Below, in pieces: positions 57,568-64,000 of a DNA stretch of 64,000 nucleotides (within the stretch, counting starts at the first letter, position 1; each line of letters begins with the position of its first letter). The stretch lies in the NCBI RefSeq assembly GCF_001436095.1, contig NZ_AYYK01000022.1, positions 1-64,000 of the forward strand, written 5' to 3'. The DNA is from Lapidilactobacillus dextrinicus DSM 20335 (GTDB lineage: Bacteria; Bacillota; Bacilli; Lactobacillales; Lactobacillaceae). The notes under the pieces were generated by a model. It did no database searches. It had not been told where the DNA came from and saw only the letters and a program-made list of their open reading frames with translations. The position numbers were made by a program, and so were the translations under genes.

Positions 57568-59748
57568 TTAATCTGGTTCTTTTAATTTAACTGTCACTGT
57601 ATCATCACTAGGAATAATATTGCCGGCCTTAATACTCTGTGAGCTTGCATAACCTGTCCCGGTTAATTTGAAATCTGCCCCGGTAATTTCAGCTAGTTTC
57701 AAAACGTCATTTTTCGACCAGCCTTTAATGTTAGGCATTGTCATTGCGCCTTCTGTCAATAAAACTACGCGTTGATTCTTAATTACTTTTTCACCAGCAG
57801 CTGGAAGTTGTTGAACCACCTTGCTACCACTACCTACTTGCGAAACCGTTAATCCTAGCTTTTTGAGTTTTGATTTTGCTGTACTTAAGGAGGTCCCGGT
57901 TAACTTAGGCATGGAAATCGAATTAGCATCCAGGTCTTCATCGTTAACTTCAGATTTTAAAGCCCGTTTCATTAACGGATTAAAAAGTCGACTCATCATT
58001 TGAGATTCGGAATCCGTCATTTTTTTTGGCTGTTGCATGGTGACATACAAGATATATTTAGGGTTCTTAGCTGGTGCCATCCCTGCAACTGAAAAAACAT
58101 AGTTACTACTACCAGTTAAATAGTTACCATCAGAACCAGCTATTTGAGCTGTACCTGTTTTAACGGCAATTTTGTAACCCGGAATTTTATACGCGCCACC
58201 CGTACCATAATCTGAATAAACAACTTGTTCCATTAACTTGCGTACTTTTTTAGCTGTACTTGCCTTAATAGGGTGATCAACAACTTTAGTATCATAGTTT
58301 TTCACTTGACCGTTGTTACTGATCGCATGGTCAACTATTTGTGGTTGAACCATTGTCCCATTATTAGCAATAGCAGATAAGTACTGCATCATTTGAATAA
58401 CCGTAACATTTACACCTTGACCAAAAGAAGTTGTCGCCTGAGAAACCTTAGACTTCAAATTAAGATTGCCACTAACTTCACCAGGTAAAGTAATACCTGT
58501 TTTTTCGCCAACATGGAATTTCTTTAAGTACTTGGCATATTTTTTAGCGCCTAACTGTTGTTCGATTTTAACCAAACCAGTATTGCTTGAACGTGGAATG
58601 GCTTGATAGTAAGGAATCCAGCCCCAGCCATCTTTATCCCAGTCATAAATCGTGCGATCAGCGACTTTAATGGACCCAGATTGGAAATACTCATTTGGCT
58701 TATAAGTGCCCGCGTCAATTGCCGCACTAACCGTTAATAGTTTAAAAACTGAGCCAGGTTCATAAGTATCCTCAACCAGACTATCCCGCCACATCGAAGC
58801 AATGCCTTTTTTTGTAGAAGCATTAAAGGTTGGCCGTTGTGAGGCTGCAATGATTTTACCGTTTTTAGCATTCATTAACACGGCTGTCATTTTAACCGGT
58901 TTGTACTTTTCTTGAACATTCGTCATTAATTGTTCAAGGTAACTTTGTAATCTTGAATCTAGCGTTAGATAAATTGAAGAACCATTTTTAGGTTGTTTAG
59001 TAACAACTTTGGAATTAGGAATTTCGTAACCAAACGTATCACGCTTAGATGTCTGTAACCCATTCGTTCCAGTTAACGCATTGTTGAAATACTTCTCAAT
59101 TCCTAAAATACCCGTTAATTTTTCATCATCTTCATCGGTTGCTTTCTTTTTCTCATCTGTATTTGCAAGTTGAGCTAAGCCAACAATATGTGATGCAAAC
59201 GTACCATTGGGATAAAGACGAGACGGTGTATCCGTAAATCGAATTCCCGGTAATTTTTCGGCCTCAATTTTTTTCTTAGTATTTAAACTAAGGTTCTTAC
59301 CTGCGCTACCAAACTCTACTTGAAATTGATTTTTCTTCTTCAAATAAGTCAGAATTTTCTTTTGTGACAGTGGTAAGTACTTGCTTAAAACTTTGGCGGT
59401 TTTTTTCTTATTAACAACATGCAGTGGCTTGCCATCTGTGTCATTATATTTCTTATCTAAAATCGCATAAACGGAATATACGTTAGAGTCTTCCGCAATA
59501 ATATTGCCACTGACGTCATAGATCGTCCCGCGTTTACCTAGAAGCACTTTGTTTTGACTATATTTTTGTTCTGTTTTTTTAGTTAAATCCACACTACCCA
59601 CGTGTCCACTAGTGGCAATATAGGCAAATCTGGAAATAAAAAGCAGGAGTACAGCACTCATCGCAACAATCAGAATCAATCCGACTATTACACGATTACG
59701 GCGTGTCCTCCTACTCTTTTGATGATCATCTTGATTGAACTGTTTCAT
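57568..59748 (-). CDS. pbp2x: Penicillin-binding protein 2X / FtsI-type transpeptidase with PASTA domains
   Basis: Septal peptidoglycan transpeptidase. 726 residues: one membrane helix (about 19-42), PBP dimer domain, transpeptidase domain with SVFK (S333, K336), SSN (387-389) and KTG (530-532), and two C-terminal PASTA repeats (about 610-726). All catalytic motifs look standard. Its start overlaps the ftsL stop by 4 nt. Confidence 0.94.
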   Translation of the reverse strand: MKQFNQDDHQKSRRTRRNRVIVGLILIVAMSAVLLLFISRFAYIATSGHVGSVDLTKKTEQKYSQNKVLLGKRGTIYDVSGNIIAEDSNVYSVYAILDKKYNDTDGKPLHVVNKKKTAKVLSKYLPLSQKKILTYLKKKNQFQVEFGSAGKNLSLNTKKKIEAEKLPGIRFTDTPSRLYPNGTFASHIVGLAQLANTDEKKKATDEDDEKLTGILGIEKYFNNALTGTNGLQTSKRDTFGYEIPNSKVVTKQPKNGSSIYLTLDSRLQSYLEQLMTNVQEKYKPVKMTAVLMNAKNGKIIAASQRPTFNASTKKGIASMWRDSLVEDTYEPGSVFKLLTVSAAIDAGTYKPNEYFQSGSIKVADRTIYDWDKDGWGWIPYYQAIPRSSNTGLVKIEQQLGAKKYAKYLKKFHVGEKTGITLPGEVSGNLNLKSKVSQATTSFGQGVNVTVIQMMQYLSAIANNGTMVQPQIVDHAISNNGQVKNYDTKVVDHPIKASTAKKVRKLMEQVVYSDYGTGGAYKIPGYKIAVKTGTAQIAGSDGNYLTGSSNYVFSVAGMAPAKNPKYILYVTMQQPKKMTDSESQMMSRLFNPLMKRALKSEVNDEDLDANSISMPKLTGTSLSTAKSKLKKLGLTVSQVGSGSKVVQQLPAAGEKVIKNQRVVLLTEGAMTMPNIKGWSKNDVLKLAEITGADFKLTGTGYASSQSIKAGNIIPSDDTVTVKLKEPD

Positions 59749-60128
59749 TTAGTAACATTCCTAACGTTAGCTTCTTTAAAAGTCAGGCCATTTTTCTTGG
59801 CAAAAGCCGCTAAGCGATCAGAGCTGGATAACTCACCAATTTCTTGTTGCAAATCCATATTTGTCGTTTTGACTTTTGTTATTGACGTTTGAACGTCTTG
59901 AAGTTGACGTTGGCTTGCGGAAACACTTACGGTTGTATGTACCAGCATAACCATCATAATAACTGCAGTTACAGCGATGACACAAGCCATAGCCTTTTCA
60001 AACGTTGAATAACGAACCTTTTGCTTAACTGAAATTTGTGGTAACTCAATTGGTTTAGCTTGGGTAACAATCTCTGGAGTAATTTCTGGTGCGATGTTTG
60101 GTTGAATTTTTCTAACTGTACTATCCAT
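59745..60128 (-). CDS. ftsL: Cell-division protein FtsL
   Basis: 127-residue bitopic protein with one membrane helix (about 46-68) and an extracellular coiled coil. Identified by structure, size and position between rsmH and the PBP gene, since FtsL sequences diverge fast. Confidence 0.87.
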   Translation of the reverse strand: MDSTVRKIQPNIAPEITPEIVTQAKPIELPQISVKQKVRYSTFEKAMACVIAVTAVIMMVMLVHTTVSVSASQRQLQDVQTSITKVKTTNMDLQQEIGELSSSDRLAAFAKKNGLTFKEANVRNVTK

Positions 60129-60155
60129 ATTATGTCTACTCCATTATTTAATTGA

Positions 60156-61103
60156 TTATAATTTCATTTTTTCAGCAATTCTTAACTTTGCGCTATGTGC
60201 TCGATGATTTTCTGCCAGTTCAGTTTCACTTGGCGTAATCGGTTTACGATTAACCAAATTTAGCTTAGGCTGTAATTCTGGTGGAATGATGGGCAAACCA
60301 GCGGGAACATCAATCTCAGCATTCTTCTTCATGGTTTGCTTAACAATCCGATCTTCCAGCGATTGGAAAGTAATCACACTTAGACGACCGCCTACTGTCA
60401 ATAAATCAACTGCTTCATCCAAACTATCTTGCAAAGCACCTAATTCATCATTGACAGCAATTCGGATAGCCTGAAATGTTCGTTTAGCTGGATGACCGCC
60501 AGTTCTTCTAGTAGCTGCTGGAATTGCATTTTTGATAATTTCTGCTAATTCCGTTGTAGTTTGAATTGGTTGAATAGCCCGTTGACGTTCAATAGCTCGA
60601 GCAATTTGTTTAGCAAATCGTTCTTCGCCATAACGATCGATGATTCGTCTTAAATCTTGGAACGACCACTCATTAACCACCTGATCGGCCGTCAATGCCT
60701 GTTCTTGATTCATTCGCATGTCTAATGGAGCTTCTAAACGATAGCTAAAACCACGTTGTTGTTCATCAAGTTGCGGTGAAGAAACGCCTAAATCATACAT
60801 AATCCCGTCAACATGTTGAATATTTAGTTTAGTTAATTCTTCGCGCATTGCCCGAAAATTAGCCTTAACTAAAGTCACACGACTGGCATCTTGAAATGAA
60901 GAATCTTCAGCTAATAATTTTTGTCCATTTTTTAATGCTCGCTCATCTTGATCAAAAGCTATTACTCGACCACCACTAAAGCGAGATAATAATTCTCTAG
61001 TATGACCGCCACCACCAAAAGTAGCATCAACGTAAATACCGTTATCATGAGGTGCTAAACCACTAACGGTTTCCTTAAGAAGTACTGTAGTATGTTTAAA
61101 CAT
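60156..61103 (-). CDS. rsmH: RsmH (MraW), 16S rRNA m4C1402 methyltransferase
   Basis: 315 residues; SAM-binding motif [14 protein letters not shown] (27-40) and the family ending [12 protein letters not shown]. Methylates the decoding site of 16S rRNA. AAGGAG precedes the ATG. Follows mraZ by 9 nt. Confidence 0.96.
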   Translation of the reverse strand: MFKHTTVLLKETVSGLAPHDNGIYVDATFGGGGHTRELLSRFSGGRVIAFDQDERALKNGQKLLAEDSSFQDASRVTLVKANFRAMREELTKLNIQHVDGIMYDLGVSSPQLDEQQRGFSYRLEAPLDMRMNQEQALTADQVVNEWSFQDLRRIIDRYGEERFAKQIARAIERQRAIQPIQTTTELAEIIKNAIPAATRRTGGHPAKRTFQAIRIAVNDELGALQDSLDEAVDLLTVGGRLSVITFQSLEDRIVKQTMKKNAEIDVPAGLPIIPPELQPKLNLVNRKPITPSETELAENHRAHSAKLRIAEKMKL

Positions 61104-61112
61104 GGCAACTCC

Positions 61113-61544
61113 TTAAAGATTAAAATCCATTAAATTTTCAGAAATCTCGTCGAAATTCTCCTCAGCCTCTTGGTTAACTTCTTCCCAGCGCGCTTCGTCC
61201 CAAATTTCGATTCGATCTGAAACACCGACGATGACACAATTCTTTTGCAATTTTGCAAATTTGAATAAAGGTGTGGCAATGTTAATTCGGCCTTGCTTAT
61301 CTACTTCATTCTCGGTGGCTGCTGAGTAGAAAAAGCGAACAAAGGCCCGGGCGTCTTTTTTGTTCAGCGGTAGGCTATCAAGCTTTTGCTCAATTTCTTG
61401 CCATTTTGCCATTGGATAACCAAACAAGCAGCCATCCATTCCTCGCGTTAAGATGAAGGTGTCACCTAAATCCGCACGAAACTTTGCTGGCATGATCACA
61501 CGACCCTTACTATCAATTGTGTGATGAAATTCACCCATTAACAT
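61113..61544 (-). CDS. mraZ: MraZ, transcriptional regulator of the dcw cluster
   Basis: 143 residues with two AbrB-like beta domains, each with the DxxxR motif ([16 protein letters not shown] and [12 protein letters not shown]). The start at 61544 gives [11 protein letters not shown], the usual beginning; the open frame to 61562 would include the ribosome site. First gene of the division cluster. It probably represses its own operon through TGG repeats in the promoter. Confidence 0.94.
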   Translation of the reverse strand: MLMGEFHHTIDSKGRVIMPAKFRADLGDTFILTRGMDGCLFGYPMAKWQEIEQKLDSLPLNKKDARAFVRFFYSAATENEVDKQGRINIATPLFKFAKLQKNCVIVGVSDRIEIWDEARWEEVNQEAEENFDEISENLMDFNL

Positions 61545-61568
61545 TGTCTCACCACCTGTCATGAATAA

Positions 61569-61597
61569 AGTTTACCACATTCCCCCACTATTAACCA
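61569..61597 (-). promoter_or_regulatory. Promoter of the mraZ (dcw) operon
   Basis: On the minus strand, extended -10 TGG-TAAACT (-10 at 61569-61574), 17-nt spacer, and weak -35 TGGTTA (61592-61597). It overlaps the TGG repeats. Confidence 0.6.
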
Positions 61598-61618
61598 CTT
61601 GATTTCCAAATGCCTCCA
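61575..61618 (-). promoter_or_regulatory. MraZ box: five TGG repeats at helical spacing
   Basis: On the minus strand TGG occurs at 61616-61618, 61606-61608, 61595-61597, 61585-61587 and 61575-61577. That is every 10 or 11 bp, across the promoter. MraZ proteins are known to bind such short TGG-type direct repeats one helical turn apart upstream of mraZ. Confidence 0.75.
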
Positions 61619-61631
61619 CCTTTTTATTGCA

Positions 61632-61660
61632 ACAAAAAAGCCCCTATTAATAGGGGCTTA
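61632..61660 (-). terminator. Terminator after the DUF3397 gene
   Basis: Stem AAGCCCCTA/TAGGGGCTT (61638-61659) followed on the minus strand by six T. It isolates the dcw operon from upstream transcription. Confidence 0.88.
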
Positions 61661-61711
61661 GCAGCTTTTTAAATTTTGTAAAAAAATCGTAACATTAATA
61701 CAATCTGTCTG

Positions 61712-62068
61712 TTATATGACAACGACCCAAATCAGAACAAAAACATACCAAAACACTGTTATTAAAAGCGCACAGCGCCAAACAACTAAGGCGAATCTTT
61801 GCCACTTAATTGATCGCGGTACAATAACCAAGTAAATTGCATAAATTAACGCAAAAGCACAAATATCAATGATCATATAAGATCCAGTTGACGCAATTTG
61901 ACGGCTTGCGGCCAATACCGAGGTTGCCACAATAATAATGGGTGGCCAAGCATCATACAAACGCCATTTCTTACTGACCAGTCGTTTAAAGAACGGCATC
62001 AAAAAAACACTAAGAATGCCACCTATAAGTAAAATAACAAAGCTCCAAATTAAATACTTAATTTGCAT
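61712..62068 (-). CDS. DUF3397 family membrane protein
   Basis: 118 residues with about four membrane helices and the family features PFFKRL and DAWPPIIIVAT. DUF3397 proteins are usually encoded just upstream of mraZ in Lactobacillales, as here. Function unknown. The start at 62068 (GTGGG upstream) is preferred to the extended frame to 62182, which overlaps the divergent small gene. Confidence 0.82.
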   Translation of the reverse strand: MQIKYLIWSFVILLIGGILSVFLMPFFKRLVSKKWRLYDAWPPIIIVATSVLAASRQIASTGSYMIIDICAFALIYAIYLVIVPRSIKWQRFALVVWRCALLITVFWYVFVLIWVVVI

Positions 62069-62101
62069 AATGACCCACTTTCGCAATATAATCAAGAGTC
62101 G

Positions 62102-62130
62102 TTGAAATATCGAAATAATTACAGTAGAAT
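62102..62130 (+). promoter_or_regulatory. Promoter of the DUF4044 gene
   Basis: Plus strand -35 TTGAAA (62102-62107), 17-nt spacer, -10 TAGAAT (62125-62130). Confidence 0.7.
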
Positions 62131-62157
62131 AATAGCAAAGATAAATGAGGTGCAGTT

Positions 62158-62277
62158 TTGAAAAAGAAAAAAACGAGTACATTTAGCAAAATAACCAAAT
62201 TTTTTGTTTGGTTAATGATTATCATCACAATCGCTGGTGTCGTTCTCGGTGCACTAAGCACATTTAGTATTTTATAA
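62158..62277 (+). CDS. DUF4044 small membrane protein, 39 residues
   Basis: Starts at TTG (62158) with GAGGTG upstream. A Lys-rich N-terminus (MKKKKTSTFSKITKFF) is followed by one membrane helix (VWLMIIITIAGVVLGAL). This matches the DUF4044 family of tiny Lactobacillales membrane proteins encoded near mraZ. Function unknown. It has its own promoter and a shared terminator, and is easily missed because of its size and TTG start. Confidence 0.78.
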   Translation: MKKKKTSTFSKITKFFVWLMIIITIAGVVLGALSTFSIL

Positions 62278-62315
62278 GACACAACACTAAAATTATTTTA
62301 CCGCATATTTAATAA

Positions 62316-62366
62316 ATAGCAAAAGCGTTTAGGATATTATTGTTATCCTAAACGCTTTTGCTATTT
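62316..62366. terminator. Bidirectional terminator between DUF4044 and prfC
   Basis: A 22-bp perfect stem (62316-62337 with 62345-62366) flanked by A/T-rich ends, between convergent genes. Confidence 0.9.
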
Positions 62367-62412
62367 TATTGCTACTGTTAATAACACCTCGAGCTATTAT
62401 CTAAATCAAATT

Positions 62413-63993
62413 TTACAACAAGCTCTTTAATTTAACATCGGGATATTTGTCTTTGAACCAATTCTCTGCAAATCGATTTTCAAACAAGAATAATGGTTGA
62501 CCTTGAATGTCTTTAACTAATAAGTTTCGGCTTGAAGACATCTTAGGATCTAATTGTTCCGGATCAATCCAACGAGCTGTTCGAGCTCCAATTGGCTTCA
62601 TAATAACCTCAGAGTTATATTCGTGCATCATTCGATATTGGAAAACTTCAAACTGCAGTTGACCAACGGCACCTAAAATATAATCATCAGTCGCATAAGT
62701 CTTATACAACTGAACGGCACCTTCTTGAACTAATTGTTGCATACCTTTATGGAATGATTTTTGTTTCATGACGTTTTTAGCCGTTACTTCAACGAAAAGT
62801 TCTGGTGTAAATTGCGGTAACTTTTCAAATTCAACTTTTTGTTTACCTGAGTAAATACTGTCCCCGATTTGGAAGTTACCCGTATCATAAAGACCGACAA
62901 TATCACCTGCTACGGCTGAGCTAACCTGTTCACGCTGTGCTGACATGAACTCAGTGGCATTATTTAACCGCAAATCTTTACCTGTCCGCGCTAGAGTTAC
63001 TGTCATGCCCTTTTCAAATTCACCTGAACAAATTCTAACAAAAGCAATTCGGTCACGATGAGCCGGGTTCATATTTGCCTGAATTTTAAAGACAAAACCA
63101 GAAAATTCTGATTCATCAGCTGCTAAAACTTCACCATCTTGTAATTGATGGCTAGCTGGTGCAGGAGCCATGCTTAAAAAGCTCTTTAAGAAAGTTTCTA
63201 CGCCAAAGTTAGTTAACGCTGAACCAAAATAAATTGGTGTTTGTTCACCGGCAGCTATTTTATCGAGATTGAAAGTATTACCTGCTTCAGCCAATAATTC
63301 AACTTCATCTAAAGTTTGTTGATAAATTGAATCTTCCTTCAACGGATGATCACCATCAATTTCGCCGGTTTTTTCATTAAGCGGAATAAAACGCTGATCG
63401 TCATTTTCAGGACGATATAATTCAATCCGATGATCGTAAATATCATACAGTCCCTTAAGACCCTTACCCATACCCATTGGCCAATTCATAGCAACGCCTT
63501 CAATATCCAATAGCTCTTCTAACTCTGCGATTAAATCTAATGGTTCGCGTCCATCACGATCTAACTTATTCATAAAGGTAAAGATTGGAATACCACGTTG
63601 TTTAACAACTTTAAATAACTTTTTAGTTTGTGGCTCGATACCTTTAGCTGAGTCAATTACCATGACCGCAGCATCAACTGCCATCAATGTTCGGTAAGTA
63701 TCTTCTGAGAAATCCTCATGTCCTGGCGTATCCAAAATATTGACACGCTTGCCGTCAAAATCAAACTGCATAACGGAACTGGTGACTGAAATACCACGTT
63801 TCTTTTCAATTTCCATCCAGTCAGAAGTAGCAAAGTTGCCACTCTTCTTACCTTTAACTGTACCTGCTTGCCGAATAACGCCACCAAACAACAACATCTG
63901 TTCTGTAATGGTTGTTTTACCAGCATCGGGGTGAGAGATAATGGCAAAGGTCCGGCGTTTCAATACTTCTTCATCTAATTGTTTTTTATCCAC
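62413..63993 (-). CDS. prfC: Peptide chain release factor 3 (RF3)
   Basis: GTPase that recycles RF1/RF2 from the ribosome. 526 residues: G1 HPDAGKTT (21-28), G3 [14 protein letters not shown] (G4), then beta-barrel and C-terminal RF3 domains. The usual family length is about 525, so it is essentially complete. The GTG at 63993 is the only visible start. The frame stays open to the window edge, so a start a few codons further upstream is possible. Confidence 0.93.
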   Translation of the reverse strand: MDKKQLDEEVLKRRTFAIISHPDAGKTTITEQMLLFGGVIRQAGTVKGKKSGNFATSDWMEIEKKRGISVTSSVMQFDFDGKRVNILDTPGHEDFSEDTYRTLMAVDAAVMVIDSAKGIEPQTKKLFKVVKQRGIPIFTFMNKLDRDGREPLDLIAELEELLDIEGVAMNWPMGMGKGLKGLYDIYDHRIELYRPENDDQRFIPLNEKTGEIDGDHPLKEDSIYQQTLDEVELLAEAGNTFNLDKIAAGEQTPIYFGSALTNFGVETFLKSFLSMAPAPASHQLQDGEVLAADESEFSGFVFKIQANMNPAHRDRIAFVRICSGEFEKGMTVTLARTGKDLRLNNATEFMSAQREQVSSAVAGDIVGLYDTGNFQIGDSIYSGKQKVEFEKLPQFTPELFVEVTAKNVMKQKSFHKGMQQLVQEGAVQLYKTYATDDYILGAVGQLQFEVFQYRMMHEYNSEVIMKPIGARTARWIDPEQLDPKMSSSRNLLVKDIQGQPLFLFENRFAENWFKDKYPDVKLKSLL

Positions 63994-64000
63994 TTTTTTA

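Overview
The window is low-GC Firmicutes DNA and almost certainly comes from a member of the Lactobacillaceae. The evidence is the LtaS/LafA/LafB lipoteichoic acid genes, a maltose phosphorylase cluster, an ileS T-box, an M-box in front of an MgtA-type ATPase, an RpoY/RNase J1 pair, a DUF1831-iscS-mnmA group and a Gram-positive dcw cluster flanked by DUF3397 and DUF4044 genes. Genus and species cannot be fixed from what I can see. Gene density is high, most genes lie on the minus strand, and the content is mainly housekeeping. No phage, IS element, CRISPR array or tRNA gene was found.

Region by region (minus strand unless stated): 1-260 is the promoter and leader of an rRNA operon whose 16S gene lies beyond the left edge. 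430-6445 is a lipoteichoic acid unit transcribed lafA, lafB, flippase-like protein, ltaS, perR. 6773-11900 is a TetR-regulated heterodimeric ABC exporter with a trailing lipoprotein. 12059-15208 is mgtA under an M-box Mg2+ riboswitch. 15239-26347 is a maltose/maltodextrin regulon: mapA, two GH13 enzymes, malEFG and malR. Three near-identical palindromic MalR boxes and one good cre site lie in its promoters. 26450-28571 holds fetAB and a small membrane protein.

28794-31823 (plus strand) is rpoY-rnjA and a diacylglycerol kinase. 31906-33446 is a decaying pair: a truncated HxlR regulator and a divergent Old Yellow Enzyme pseudogene with two in-frame stops and one frameshift. 33532-41944 holds recD2, a TPR protein, a phosphatase, mnmA, DUF1831, iscS, mtnN and a Nudix hydrolase. 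An elaborate structured RNA lies between mnmA and the phosphatase. 42215-44417 (plus) is xpaC-telA, followed by a cold-shock protein on the minus strand.

44769-61544 is the division and cell-wall cluster, transcribed mraZ, rsmH, ftsL, pbp2x, mraY, murD, murG, divIB, ftsA, ftsZ, sepF, ylmG, ylmH, divIVA, then ileS with its own promoter and T-box. Five TGG repeats at 10-11 bp spacing in the mraZ promoter look like the MraZ operator. 61712-64000 holds DUF3397, a 39-residue DUF4044 protein on the plus strand, and prfC at the right edge.

No wholly new multi-gene system stands out. The least explained elements are the three-way-junction RNA at 37455-37544 with the rod-like hairpin beside it (37338-37443), a candidate small RNA at 6667-6750, and short open frames in the mgtA and fetAB leaders. 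All of these are calls made by eye and have not been computed.
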